The notes under the pieces were generated by a model, which was not told where the DNA came from, did not search any database, and saw nothing but the letters and a program-made list of their open reading frames with translations. The position numbers and the translations under genes were made by a program. Of a stretch of 64,000 bases of DNA, positions 10,901 to 23,070 are shown piece after piece. The stretch spans positions 2,408,616 to 2,472,615 of the forward strand of contig JAMWBK010000006.1 of assembly GCA_029953675.1 (NCBI GenBank), in the 5' to 3' direction. How positions within the stretch are numbered: the first letter of the stretch is position 1; the number at the start of each line of letters is the position of its first letter. Origin of the DNA: Rhodosorus marinus. Its lineage: Eukaryota > Rhodophyta > Stylonematophyceae > Stylonematales > Stylonemataceae.

Positions 10901-12776
10901 TTGGTGTTTGAATGGTGTCTTTGAGGCAACGTACCTTATCTCGCATGGTTGCAGCCTGTCCTTGCTCATCGAAGGCCATAACCACAACAGCAGCACCGTA
11001 TCGTTTCACAATCCTCGCATTCTTAACAAACGCATCTTCACCTTCCTTCAGAGAGATCGAGTTGACTATACACTTTCCCTGCGTACATTGTAGGCCCTCC
11101 TCGACGACGCTGAATTTTGAAGAGTCGATCATGAAAGGCACCCTGGCCACATCCGGTTCTGTGGCGAGGAGATTGCAAAATCTCCTCATTACTGCGTGCG
11201 AGTCTAAAAGTCCCTCATCAAAATTCAAGTCTATAACTTGCGCCCCGTTAGCGACCTGCTTAACAGCGATGGCAAGCATTTTGTTGTAATCACCAGCGAT
11301 AACCGCTTTTTTAAACAGGGCGGAGCCCGCAACATTGCATCGTTCTCCGATGTTTACAAACTTGACAAACTCCGGGTCAAGCGTAAAAGGTTCCAGACCT
11401 GAGAGTCGAAGCAAACTCGGCAGGGATTTCGTCTTAAAGGGCTTCAAGGTCTGCAAGAATGACAAAGGCGGTCGCAAGAATGTCAAAGGCGGTCGCAACA
11501 ATCCCAAGTCAAAAAATGACGCGCGTCTACCAGTTTTCCAATAAGAACGCAGGCAAAGACCGAATTCATAGACGAACTGCGCCGCTTAGGCGTTCCGTAC
11601 CTTGTATGCGTGGACTATAGCCTCGATGTGATCCGGTGTCGATCCGCAGCACCCACCGACAATGTTAACGAGCTGATCCTTCCCAAAGCTAGCAACATCA
11701 AGAGCCATATCCTCAGGTTTATCGTCATACCCTCCCATGGCATTCGGAAGACCGGCATTCGGATATACAAGAATGAAGCAGTCACAGCATCTCGACAAGC
11801 GCTCAATGTACTGCTTCATGTCTTTGGCGCCGAGCGCGCAGTTGAGGCCAACCTGCATGATATGCGGACAAAGAGCACGTTTGTTATCACGGAAGCTCAA
11901 AGTTTCGTTCCAATGCGCCGCAGGCATTCCTACTTACCGCGAAGGGTTTCGCGTGTGAAACGGAGGTCCAAAAGGCCTCAGTTGTCTGTCCGGAGAGAGT
12001 TCGCCCAGAGTTGTCCACGATTGTCCCTGAAACGAAAACTGGCTTCCTCTCGTAGCTTGGGTTGTCGTCGAAAAACTTGTCGATGGCATACAAAGCTGCT
12101 TTTGCATTGAGAGTATCGAAAATTGTCTCGACAAGGAGAATATCAACATGACCATCGCAAAGGGCTCGAATCTGAGAGCACGCGCACAGGAGACTTGGTA
12201 CAATCAGTATCATACCCTGGTGCCTCTTCAACAACAAAGTTTGCACGGAAACAAGAGAGTCACCTGCGCCTCATAAGCTGACGCTACTTCCAGGAACGTC
12301 GTATTCCTAAAAGCGGGGTTCTCTACGCTCGGTGAAACCGAGAGGGTTTTGTTCGTTGGCCCAATGGCTCCGCAAACGAATCTAGGTTTGTTTGGAGTTA
12401 ACTCAGTATATTTATCAGCTGCCATACGAGCCAACTTGGCAGACTCAAAGTTAATGTCGTATACGTCCTTCGGATCTTTGTCGAGTTCGTAGTCAGCCTG
12501 GGCTATACACGTTCCGGAAAAAGTATTCGTCTCAATGAAGTCCGATCCTGATGCAAGGTAACGCTCATGTATTTCTTGAATAATATCCGGCCTTGTGATT
12601 GACAGGATGTCGTTATTCCCCTGAAGATCATGCCTATGCTCCGCATATCTTTCACCGCGAAAGTCTGGTTCTTTCAGTTTGTACTGTTGGATCACAGTTC
12701 CCATCGCACCGTCAAGGAACATGACCTTCTCCTTAAGGAGATGCGTCAGCTTCTCGAAGATAACTGGCTCCGCCAT
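7920..12776 (-). CDS. metH: B12-dependent methionine synthase
   Basis: Transfers a methyl group from 5-methyltetrahydrofolate via cobalamin to homocysteine, making methionine in the cytosol. Eleven exons, all joined by GT-AG introns with matching phases: 12776-12264, 12171-11938, 11852-11601, 11450-10935, 10788-10356, 10256-9466, 9360-9027, 8918-8686, 8576-8361, 8260-8131, 8047-7920. The spliced product is 1259 residues, the usual full length for MetH. Domains in order: homocysteine-binding barrel (FLDGAMGT; zinc cysteines in VGLNC near 254 and GGCCGS near 317-318); pterin-binding barrel ([27 protein letters not shown]); cobalamin module with DVHDIGKN (axial His near 780); S-adenosylmethionine reactivation domain ([44 protein letters not shown]). 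The start is the first in-frame ATG. The exon 4 acceptor (11450) and exon 9 acceptor (8576) are the least certain boundaries. The module order argues for B12 dependence rather than the MetE type. Confidence 0.96.
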
Positions 12777-14641
12777 TCTTCCAGATCCCTCCCGTTCTAC
12801 AGATGGCCCCGTCGGCGAAAGTTCCCAGGAACCACAGAAATATGCCTTTTCGCTCCGATAGCAAGTGGGATAACTTGCACTTCTGCTCGTTGCATCCAAA
12901 GCATGTCCTCGTTGAAAACTTCTTTCGCCGATCAGCCCGAGATGAAAGAATTGTTTTTTCAATTTCTGAGATTAGTGACGTCAATCACTAACAATGGCTA
13001 AGGGGCACGTTCTTCGTGGATGATGTTGATTGCTGTGGGCACCGAGTATTTGTTAATCACCAGTCTGATGTCGCCTTAGAGACCGCTTCTCTCAGGTTGG
13101 CTTAGCTTTCATTTTCTCAGAGTTGTCGCTTCCGACTTTAAAACGAAACACCCGTTTTCAGCGTAGGAACGTCTGCTTGAATATTGGGACGCATCTACCC
13201 CTCCTCCGTCTTACCCTCAGGCTATCGTAATCCTGACTAAGCAATGAAATTTATACATATTTTCAAGAAAAATTGTCCATTATCCTCCCCCTAAAGATTT
13301 GCAAGTGTCTTGGGTTGGTCTTGCAGAAAAGGGGGGGTGGAGTTGTAGAGCTACAAGAAGGCCAATGATGCCGACGACATCAGGGTAGTTGATGATACCG
13401 ACGACATCAGGGTAGTTGATGATGCCGCAAGCGAGCGCAGGCAGAGATAAAGTGCCTCAACCTTCGAGTTCTTGTTGTGAGTAAAAATATGGGCTCCTGA
13501 TCTAGATGAATTTGTGCTGAATAGTGGAACGTGACGATTGCAACGTTATAGTTGGCCGCAGGAGTTCCCACGCCGCGGAGAAAACTCGTTTTAAGTCCAC
13601 GAGTCGAGTACAACAGCGCTTTTCAATCCTGGACCAGCGAAGTTTGGATGGGTGAGCAGGGTTCAAGAACTTACTAGCGCCTTTCTACGTGTTTAGAGAA
13701 ACTGGGTAGTTGTTTTGATTCCGATAACCGAGAAAAAACTAGATTATATGTTTTGCGCTATGATGAGTTGCATCACGTTCCACAAGCTAAGCGCTCACGG
13801 AGACGGTACTAGATGACCGTTCTGTCAGACCATAGCAACGAAAGGGTGCGTCCAGGAGAAGGCAGAAAACACATCCATCTACACAGCTCAGACCATCGAT
13901 TTTGTGCCCGGTCGCCTGACTCCGAGCAGAGAAGAAGGTGCTCAAGTGGTTCCAGCAGTCAAGCAAATGCAGTTGAAAGAAGAACGCTCCTAGGTCACCC
14001 ACCTTCGCTTCCCCAGTGAGGAAATCTTCTAACGATTTGACTGAGATTAAAAAAATCGATCTATCACAACCCGGTCTGGTCCAAAATGAATATAAACCAA
14101 TATTTTCAACTCTCCCCGTGCAGTGTACAATTCCACAGAATTTGATGAGACTTGATCGATTGATTGATTGGATTCGAGTCTGCTCTAGCATCGTTCGCAC
14201 ACTCCAGATGAATCAGTCACACTTGTTCAACGCATTGCCTCCTACCTCGCGTTGCTCTAATAAGCCTTCCGTTTTGGCACCCATCCAGTCTCGTAGTGGA
14301 GGTCTCATAGTCAACAGTCAGACGACCGAGCCGATTCTGAAACTGAGTCTCTCCGTTCCAATATATTACACAAACCGTTCAGCCTATTTATTTATCCGCA
14401 GTGAGCTCAAGGTTTCGGCAACGCGTTGGCGAAAACGAATTTCTTGCATAAAGGTGGTCGGAACGGTCTTGTTTTGGAAAGCCTGTACTCTTGTGGTTTC
14501 CGGGCTCCGACTTGGGAGCCGACGAGGTCTAGACAGCAGGTTGCCGAATTTAAGGTGAGAGCTGCAATTGGGTTTTGCACTGCGGAGAGGTCTAGTTGCC
14601 AGGTCAACCGGAGTGGTTGATGTGGAGACTACTCGAGAAGG
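12777..14641. other. Divergent intergenic region, no gene recognised
   Basis: Spacer between methionine synthase (minus) and CTR9 (plus), expected to contain both promoters. Open frames at 13787-14558 on both strands overlap each other and carry no recognisable domain. A short tandem repeat lies at 13367-13426. Confidence 0.5.
13367..13426. repeat. Tandem duplication of a 30-bp unit
   Basis: The unit ACGACATCAGGGTAGTTGAT with its GATGCCG or GATACCG leader occurs twice in a row, followed by a partial third unit. Non-coding, in the spacer between methionine synthase and CTR9. Confidence 0.7.
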
Positions 14642-17600
14642 ATGGCGGGGCTTGATCTTGATCGAGTTTACATTCCGCTGAGAGAGTCCGACCAAACTTT
14701 AGTATTAAGTTCTTCGAAGCTGCCATCTGATGTCTATGATGTGATTGAAATCCTTCGCTCTGAGGCCGCACCGCGGGAGGTATGGACGAAAGTGGGAAGG
14801 TTGTTTAATTCTGCATCCCGTTTGTCAGACTGCATTCGTATTCTGGAGGATGCTGTAAGCCCTTGCACTCCTCATTTCAATTGAGCGCGATCGCAGGCAA
14901 TAACTAAATTTTTTTAAACGCTCTCTTCCTTATTTTTTTTTTCCTCCTGCGCTGTTCTCAGCTGCGACCGGAGATGGAGGCACTGCTTTCTTCTATGGAG
15001 TCGGATGGAAGCCGCAAGGTTGAGCTCCTTGTTTCTCTAGCGGGAGCATATATTATTCAAGGACTAGAAGCGTCAGAGAAGGAAACGGATTATCAGCACA
15101 TGTTGGAACAAGCAGCAAGCGTTTTGAATCAAGCCGAAGCACTAAATGTGAACAATCCTTTGTTATGGGAAGCCAAAGCATGGAAGGAATTTTACAACAA
15201 CAATCTCGACCGGGCCCGGTACGAAGAGCGCTGTTTTCAAGCCTGCTATTCACTCTACCTCATTTCGCTAGAAAGTAACAACTAATTTGTTCTGCCCTGG
15301 TTGGTTCATGATGCGCAACGTAGGAGCTTCTTTGAGACGGCTGCTTCTATAGGGAACACATCTGCGGGTGGAAAGCTCGGCATGGCGGCCTTGCTGTTGA
15401 ATTTTAAAGAAACTAGCACGTCAAAAAGTCTCTTCAGGTCTACCATGCGAGACCTCCACTGCCCTATCTCTGCATGGCTTGGGCTAGCACATGCGTTTCT
15501 CGCCAACGGACAGCTCAGGAACGCCGAGGAAGCTTTTGAGAGAGTTTTGCATCAGTCTGCAGAAGGTACGACTGCGACAGGATCTGCCACCATTTTTTTT
15601 GGGGGGTACAATGCTTACGCTTGACTTTTGCTTTTTGTCCACTTACTGCGCTGCGCAGAATATAGACCAGAAGCTATAGAGGCTCTAGTGAACTTAGCAA
15701 CTATCAAGATGAACTCGGAACATGACTCTGGGGTGCGAGAAGCTCTCTTGCTAATTAAGTCTGCGCTCAGGATACAACATGGGGCGGAAGTCAATCTGGA
15801 TCCTCGGCTGCTTAGCCACGCGTCCGAGATTTTTTACTATGGCGGCGAGGTGCAGAGGGCCGAGTCCCTTGCTCTTTCGGCGGTACGCGAACTGAGAAAT
15901 CTGGAACCCGCCACTGAATTTGTTGCTGACCAGGGCACACCTGTGACATAATGCTCGTCAGGCAAAGATTGCGGGTATGAGAACGAGTCCGGAAACTCTC
16001 GGCGACATTAGGCTTCAACTAGCAAGGATTGCACATTCCCATGGTAGCTACGTTGACGCACTTCGTCTTTACAAGCAAGCCGAGGCACTTCAGGAGCAAT
16101 CAGGCAAGGATCGACTAGGGTCGCAAGTTCACCTCGGTTGCGGACTGCTCGGGCTGGCGTTACAAGAGGGCGAGAAAGATGATTACATAGTTGACCACTT
16201 ACAGGCGGTTTTAAAAGCAAACGACAAATGCTCCCGGGCTCGGAGAGCACTTGGTGTCGTGCTCGCCAAAAGCGTTCTTCGCAAAGGAAGCCTCGAGCTT
16301 TCCGTGGCTGCGAGGGAGCAGCGACGGGAATTGTCGAAGACTATGCTCCAGCAGGGCATCTTAGAGGATGGTAAGCAATTTGGTGCCATCAGTGTTTTGC
16401 GAGTGAGTTTTCAAGGTATCTAGAGGTTTTGGCGATCGAGGCTGCGTCGAATTTTCCTCGTTTACTGAGGATTGGCTTTGTCGTGCCTTTCACAGGTGGA
16501 GACGACGACATTCCCGCATTAATTACATATGCGCAACTCTTTGAGCTCAGCCGACCAGAAGTAGCGATTGCCTCCTACAAAAAAGCAATCGAGGCATACA
16601 AGAGGGTAGGAAAAGACGAGCCATTTGAGTTGTTGAATAATTTGTCCGCTCTCCAAGCTAGCATGTCTCAGTTCGGAGAAGCAAAAGACACCCTCGAAAG
16701 GTAGGACGAGAGTACTATGAGAAGGTCGAGACACTGCCTGCTGATGTGGTGTCATCCTCTTCATCCTTAGATCTATTCAGCTAGTCCGCAAGCGAAACAG
16801 GCTTACTGAGGGTGGCCCGCTGGGACCTCGTTATGTTACACTTTCGTACAACTACGCAAGACTGCTCGAAAAGGTAGGAGACGTGAATGCTGCCCAGGAG
16901 ATGTACCGCGAGATTACGAATTTGCATCCGAGCTATTCCGACGCGTCCGTTCGCCTTGGGTAGGATAGGAGCATCAAATTATAGTCTGTTTAGGGTTGAT
17001 GTTTCCAAAGTTCTGGGCCCTAAATCGCCTTTGCTGTTATTAACCAATTCCTAAAGGTACATCCTGCTAGAACGGGGGGACTTAGTCGGTTCCGAAGAGT
17101 GCGCGCAGAAAGCTGTAACGAGTTCATCAAAGAACTCTAGATCCTTCGCAGCGAGCTTGTTGGCGACGGTCCGGGCAAAGCAGCGGGCCTATCCATCATT
17201 GCAGAAAGTTTTGGAAAAGGGTAGCGAGAACAAGCTGGACATGTATGCCGAAGTCGCTTTGGCGTCGTTTTGGACCGAAAACCTGTATAGCATGGAACCT
17301 GAAAGAAGAAACAGAATGCTTGAGCGCATACATCGACTCCTCGCAAAGGTTGGATTGAGCAAATCTGCTTCTCGAGTGTGCTTAGCTTGCTGCTTTTGCG
17401 AACTCCGAACTTTTGGTCAGCCGTTAATGTTCAAACCTCTGACACGAAGATGACCCAATTATTTTCTACTTGTCAGGTGATTAGGGAAAACCCATCCAAC
17501 GCCGTTGCCGCTGCTGGAATTGGCTGTTTTCTTGCAATGAACCACCAGTACTCGGACGCTCGTGATGTGTTTTCGTCAGTTGTCGCTCATCGATATTGTG

Positions 17601-19014
17601 GTAATAACTTCAAAGTGAACCTTGCACATGTACAAGTCGAGATTGGGAAGGGGAGCAAGCGTAGAACACGCGACGCGTCGAAGACTGCTGATTCGTCTAG
17701 TTTTCAGCAAGCTGCAAAGTTGTACATTGATGCAATCGACAAAATCCGCACGGCGAATTCAGACTCGGAGCTTCTCCTCTACCTGGCGAGGACCATTTTC
17801 GAAGCAGGCGATTACGATGAGGCGCTACGGTTGACTCAGAAACTTGTGCACTTAAGCCCCCAGTATCTACCTCTATGGTAAGGGTCAAACGGAACTGCGT
17901 GGGTGAGGATTGGCGGATGCAGTAGAGCAATTCTGAAATTGGTACATTCCTGAAATCGATGGTACGGCAAGGTACAACTTTGCGGTGGCCCTGCAAGAGT
18001 GTTCTTTGGCGAAAATGGAGTCGAACGTGAAATCCGTGAAGCAAATCAAACAAGGAGCAGCAGAACTGGATAGGGCGCATCGCTTATTTGGTCGCCTTCG
18101 TAGTTATGTGCCCTACGAAGGTTCCGGACCTGTACATGCCAAACCAACTCCCCAGAGCACTGAGGCTCACTACCGCTTTTGCAAGGTTTGATACCTTGAT
18201 GGTTTGCAAAATTAATGGGTCAGGGGAATTGACGCGGGACTGACCCCTATTTCTGCTGCACCACAGGAGCGTCTAAACAAAGCCCGAGTGGTGCTCGTGA
18301 ACGCGGAGCAGACGGAGAGGACGGCGCAGGAAAGACTTGAACAGCAAAAACGAGAGGTAGAACATCGACTAGCAGCTGAAAAAGCGGAGCGAGAGGAGGC
18401 AGAGAGGTGGGAGCGAATGGACGAAATAGCTCATCGGCGAGATCTGCTTGCTTTTGCTATCATTTGCGGTTGGCTGATCATGGAAACTGGCTTCCCTTAA
18501 CAAAATGCGGGGTTGTCTTAACAGGAAACATCTGGAAGAGAAAGAGGCTCTTGAGCAGCGGCAGAGGCTCTTGGACGAGAAATTACAACAGGAGCTCGTA
18601 CAAAAGGACCAAAATGAAGCTGTTAGCGACGGGGGTGATCCGGATATGCCATATCCCCAAGAAGAGGCTGTTTTGCAATCTAAGAAGCGAAAGGTTAGTT
18701 ATCATCTAGGGAGTCTTTGGAGCTGACCGCCCTCGGCAGATGAAGTCGGCTTCCCGGAAGAACGAAGTACTTTAACGCTTGTCTAATAGTTATTCCTAAT
18801 AAATTCCTTTATATGCAGACTGTAGAATCCGATGAAGACGAGGAAGGCGCTGAACACGAAGAGAACGGTGGGCCCAGAAATACTAAGCGGAACAAAGTGA
18901 TCTCGGAATCTGAGTCAGCTGAGAGTATGCAGCACTTTCTTCCTCTTTCCCAGTTGGCACGCAATTCCTGAGCTGACTGCGGGCATTGTTGTCATAGGTG
19001 ATCGAGTTGGCTAG
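14642..19014 (+). CDS. CTR9: RNA polymerase-associated protein CTR9 (Paf1 complex)
   Basis: TPR scaffold of the Paf1 complex, which travels with RNA polymerase II and promotes elongation and histone modification in the nucleus. Fourteen exons, all GT-AG and in phase: 14642-14854, 14962-15218, 15324-15565, 15659-15882, 15962-16370, 16496-16700, 16771-16959, 17057-17348, 17477-17877, 17972-18185, 18267-18406, 18525-18693, 18819-18924, 18998-19014. The product is 1025 residues, close to the family size. The N-terminus (VYIPLRESDQTLVLSSSKLP, DVIEILRSEAA) matches the family's opening IPL-R-D/S-E/D block. TPR units run through most of the protein, including VIRENPSNAVAAAGIGCFLA and WYNFAVALQE, hallmarks of CTR9. 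The end is a charged coiled coil (ERTAQERLEQQKREVEHRL) and an acidic Ser/Glu/Asp tail. The last two exons are short and least certain; reading through 18924 would give a slightly different tail. Confidence 0.93.
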
Positions 19015-19781
19015 GAAAACGCTGAGTGTTGAAACTCAGCTTGGTGTTCGATTCTGATAGATCACGGGCACAGCCGTGGATCTTGCGAGCCGGTTGGATC
19101 AGCTTTTAGGGACCAGATCGACTCTTTTCGGAGCTTGCCTGCAGAGCAACTAGGCGCAGAGGCCAGGAGTACCCGCAACCTTCACTCTCGCCGGTGCCCC
19201 CTCTTTCTCAACGCAGCTGAAACACAGAAAACACATACCAGTATGACTGTTTAGTTTATCCCCACTGTGATCAGCAGATTGAGAAATATGCCAGATTGGA
19301 ATGTGGCTTGTCGGAAGAACCCTGCGGTCAAATTTTTGTGATGTTTTTTTGAATGGGGCCCCCCCCTGAAGAAGCTGTGACCACGAAAGGATTCATGATT
19401 GTCGCAACCGATTGCAAGGCTTTCTCAGTTTGTATGTGACTAATAAACTCAGTATCTATTGCTGTCGCCGGTTAGCTGATCCTCCGTGTCTCGTGAGCGC
19501 TATTCTCATAGCTGGATGTTGTGAAGTGGCGTGTACATGCCACAGAAGATTGATCCGCAATTGAATATGGATCCGACAGAAGAAAAGCAGAGTAACATAA
19601 AAAGATTCACCTTAGCTTTACCCTCCAGCGGGGACTGCATCTAGGAAACGACTTCAAAGCAGGTATGCATAGGAGCTAAAGTTCCGCGAGCGCGGAAGCT
19701 AGCATCAGGCCAGCCCCGCACAATAAAAACGATCTGAGAATGAAGCATCACGATGCATTGAAATCCGGAGAATCACCACTA
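19015..19781. other. Intergenic region between convergent genes
   Basis: 3' flanks of CTR9 (plus) and the FG-GAP gene (minus). A strong hairpin (about 19020-19040, GCTGAGT paired with ACTCAGC) sits just after the CTR9 stop. No gene recognised. Confidence 0.5.
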
Positions 19782-21521
19782 TCATATTCCGAGGACTCTT
19801 TGGAATATTCGCTGATTCGTGTTGAAGTTGCAAGGAATGACTCGCAGTGGAGCCTTAGTCTTTTTGACCTCCCTCCCGGTCGCCGGATCCAGTTGCACCA
19901 AACGCAGATCCACAGTTTCACCGTTCGTCAAGTTGTTGGGCACTCTGATTTTCCCAGGTACCGCATATCCTGGCACCCTTCCGTTGCCAGCCCTAACAGG
20001 AGCCGCAGTTTGGGCGATATTTGATATCGGAGTTTCTCCCTTAAGAAGGAGACAGCCGATTCTAACTGCTTGTAGAGCCGAGTATAAAGTATGTGGGCAC
20101 GGGAACTCCCGTCCAGGGCAGTTCTTGATAACATTTGGTGGGTCTCCCTGGTAGTGAAGCTCAGATTCTACGGGGGTCACGACAAAAGGGTATACAAAAA
20201 GCACTCCCCGTCCAGGCTTCCCCTTCGGGTCTGATCCAGAATTGTATCCTGGTGCTCCCACGAAAAGCATTCGATCATCCATTTCTACGATGCTGCCTAG
20301 ATTTGCAAGCCGCTGGCGATTCGGAAGTCGAATCATTCCGGTCTGATTAAAAGTGTTGTCCGTGCATTTGACGAACGTATAAGCGGTCCCTTCTTCTGGT
20401 ACTGGAAGGCCTTGGTTCGATTGAGGGGTAAAGCCCGGAGAACCAATCATGACAGTGTCCCGCACTCGGACAATCGACTCTCCAAAGCGGGCGTTTGGAG
20501 TACTACCATCCGGGTAGAGTCCAGCAGAGCTCTGTCTGTATTGGTCATTCAACAGGTTCCACATATAGGCAGCTCCAGATGTTGGGCTCTGCGGCCCGCT
20601 CGCATTAACGCCCCCAATCATGGCTACTTCAGGGTCAGTGGTGAGAGATATTCCCGTCCCGTATCCAGATCCAGCCTTCCTTGCTTGTATCCCGATGGAA
20701 GCCTCTGAGGGAGCCAGCTTCTGCTTGAAATACCAACTCCTTCCGCTCCATCGATACAAATACGCGGCTCCATAGCCGTTGGGGGCACTATTCGGTGCAC
20801 CCGCAAGCACAACACGGGGTCCAGTGAACGGAAATACTCCTTTAACACGCACATTTTTGCCGAACATTTGATCTCTCTGCTCGCCGTATAATGCTTGAGC
20901 GAGTACATAGCGGCTGGTTGTCGTCGCCTTTGAATAAATAAAAACAGCGCCCGTGTTGGGAATCGCAGCTTTAGCGACATTATTCTGACGAATTGAACCG
21001 ACGGCAATCATGAAACCATCCGCGTCCACTGAGTGGCCAAACTGCGCTCCCGGGTGACCAACATTCGCTGGAGGGACTAACATCTGAGCCCACACAAACC
21101 GTCCACCTTTCATCTCGAATACTTCCACAGAACCCGAGCTCAGTCCTTGTTGATCGGTAAGTGGGGCACCTACGGCAACAACAGGAACATTATAGGCCCG
21201 CGAGATGCTAACACTATATCCAAACTCGTCACCACTCTTTCCTGTGGGGGAAGCCAGTCGCTGCGTAAAGTTCCATACACCTTTGCTTCGCTGGAAAATA
21301 TATGCTGCCCCTTTGTCTGCTGTGTGTCCGGGAGCACCCACCACGAGAAAGTTTCCGACAATGTTCACGTCTGTCCCGAACTTAATACCTGTTAGATTCG
21401 GTTCACCCGGAGGCTCCAGTGCAACGCGTTTGGCGATCCGCATGCTAGGACACACCGTTTGGCCGAAGCAGGATCCAAGGATCCCTACGAGTATGCACAA
21501 ACTCAACGTTATGCCTTTCAT
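19782..21521 (-). CDS. Secreted FG-GAP (integrin alpha-type) beta-propeller protein
   Basis: Single exon, 579 residues, ATG at 21521-21519. A clear signal peptide (KGITLSLCILVGILGSCFGQ) means it is exported. From about residue 45 to 420 there are roughly seven repeats of the FG-GAP type: FGTDVNIVGNFLVVGAPG, FGYSVSISRAYNVPVVAVGAP, FGHSVDADGFMIAVGS, FGKNVRVKGV with VVLAGAPN, YGTGISLTTDPEVAMIGG, FGESIVRVRDTVMIGSPG, and LGSIVEMDDRMLFVGAPG. These form the blades of an extracellular beta-propeller as in integrin alpha chains. Acidic calcium-loop residues are weak, so calcium binding is uncertain. The last 130 residues carry four or more cysteines (KNCPGREFPCPHT, IGCLL) and no named domain. Likely a cell-wall or matrix adhesion protein; exact partner unknown. 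Confidence 0.85.
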   Translation of the reverse strand: MKGITLSLCILVGILGSCFGQTVCPSMRIAKRVALEPPGEPNLTGIKFGTDVNIVGNFLVVGAPGHTADKGAAYIFQRSKGVWNFTQRLASPTGKSGDEFGYSVSISRAYNVPVVAVGAPLTDQQGLSSGSVEVFEMKGGRFVWAQMLVPPANVGHPGAQFGHSVDADGFMIAVGSIRQNNVAKAAIPNTGAVFIYSKATTTSRYVLAQALYGEQRDQMFGKNVRVKGVFPFTGPRVVLAGAPNSAPNGYGAAYLYRWSGRSWYFKQKLAPSEASIGIQARKAGSGYGTGISLTTDPEVAMIGGVNASGPQSPTSGAAYMWNLLNDQYRQSSAGLYPDGSTPNARFGESIVRVRDTVMIGSPGFTPQSNQGLPVPEEGTAYTFVKCTDNTFNQTGMIRLPNRQRLANLGSIVEMDDRMLFVGAPGYNSGSDPKGKPGRGVLFVYPFVVTPVESELHYQGDPPNVIKNCPGREFPCPHTLYSALQAVRIGCLLLKGETPISNIAQTAAPVRAGNGRVPGYAVPGKIRVPNNLTNGETVDLRLVQLDPATGREVKKTKAPLRVIPCNFNTNQRIFQRVLGI

Positions 21522-22359
21522 GGTCGCGACTTAGTGATTACTCACGTTCCGTAGTCCACTAAGCCGATCATGAAAATCCCGACCTTAAGATCCCTGTAGC
21601 ATACTTCATCAAGACTATCCGCACAAGCGTCCTCATAGGTTTAATATTATCGGGTCTCAACGGATACCCAGATCTCTGGGCTGCACACGAGTGTAGTCGC
21701 ATACCCAATTTCGTGCCAAACGCGCGGTGCAGCTATTGGAGCGGGTAGATGAGAAAAGGAGCGAAACCGAGAAAAAGTAGCCCCTGCCTTGAAAAGTTTT
21801 TCAAAAGAAGCAGCAGGTGCTTTCAAATATGCTTACAAACCAAAAAGCAATCAAGAGCGTTGAATAATTGATCTATTAAGGGTTCTCACGTTTCGTGGTA
21901 TTAAAAAATCCTAGTACCAGATTAGTACATGCAGTATGGAATAAACGAAGAAAATTCGGGTGCGTTTGATTAGAAATTTTCGAAAACATTTGTGGGATAA
22001 GCAAGACCGGGGTTGAACACGTAATCAGACGGGGGTGGGTATCCAAAGATTTGGCTTCGTTTGTTGTTTGCATATTTTATGGGGTTTCTTTTCTATACAA
22101 CGTTTTATTGTAAATTTTAATCTCTTTGGAAACCCCCCGAAAACGGTATTCGACCTAAAGCGGGATACAACCGTTCTATTCTAAAAGGTCTCCAATGACA
22201 CAGACCGCGGGGATGAAACCCACTGACTCTACGCAAAGGTAGTCCAAATCAGACGCAGGGATGAAACCCGCTATCTTAACCCAAACCCAAAGAAACTCTG
22301 TTCTTTTATTCTATTCCCTCTTTCCTTCCCTCCCCTTAAATCTGCCGAAGCCCAGCTCA
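21522..22359. other. Intergenic region, no gene recognised
   Basis: 5' flank of the FG-GAP gene followed by AT-rich sequence. Two GGGATGAAACCC-type words at about 22210 and 22258 form a short direct repeat. No coding region supported. Confidence 0.4.
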
Positions 22360-22915
22360 CTAATTTCCCTGATACTCTCTGTGGGGAGGATTGCTTCTAG
22401 CGTCGGCAGATCTAGTGCCCCATCCATGGTGATTGATACTACAGCGATTGATTCCGTAAGGATTGATACTATCGACGTTACTACCGTTACTATTGTTGTA
22501 GCGTGTTCTCGTGGATCTCCACACTCCCCCGTTTTTCTTTGACGTCATATCATCAATGTACTCGTCAGCCGAGACTCGCAATTCTCCCGTCTCCAAGCAA
22601 CGATCCATGACTGCCGATCTCATGTCTTTCGTCAGACAGTCTGCCGGATTTTGATCTGATCTGATGAACGCACCCTTTGGATTTCTCTTCTCTTGTACGC
22701 CTCTCTCAGAGCAAACACGTCGAGAATCAAACTCCCCTCTTCTGGAACTGTGAATGCAGGAAATGCTTAGACGATACTCCGAGTGTCAGTGCATGGGAAA
22801 ATCGGAAGGGTTTCACCTATGGCCACCTGGATCAGCGCCTGTGTAGAGCCCACGCATGATCATATGCGTCCATCATTGCCATGAGCTCCGCCGCAAAAGT
22901 CGATTTTGCTACTAA
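22360..22915 (-). pseudogene. Ty1/copia-type retrotransposon RNase H remnant
   Basis: Read on the minus strand in three successive frames, this stretch gives the C-terminal RNase H and tail of a copia-type polyprotein. The pieces are AKSTFAAELMAMMDAYDHAW (RNase H block with a conserved AE), then ETLPIFPCTDTRSI (a TD-S motif), then ILDVFALREAYKRREIQRV, then FIRSDQNPADCLTKDMR, the hallmark N-x-AD-x-LTK end of copia RNase H, followed by CLETGELRV. At least two in-frame stops and two frameshifts break it. No LTR was found. It directly precedes the sulfatase pseudogene. Confidence 0.65.
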
Positions 22916-23070
22916 GAAATATGGTACAAAACACGACGTTTTCGGGACTCGTCGACGGTTCACCCTCCTGATCACGTCCTTTTCAATCAATGACGTGGGC
23001 GGAGGTGCCATGCGAATTTCTTTGCCGTTCGTTCATATTTAATCTTGACTGCCGCATGTCTAATGCGCAC

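Noticed and set aside
18998-19065. tRNA-like stretch with complementary ends (GTGATC/GATCAC), an internal hairpin and GTTCGATTC
   Set aside because: The T-arm stem does not pair, the anticodon loop would have eight bases, and the total is only 68 bases. It overlaps the last CTR9 exon. Treated as a chance fold or 3' UTR hairpin.
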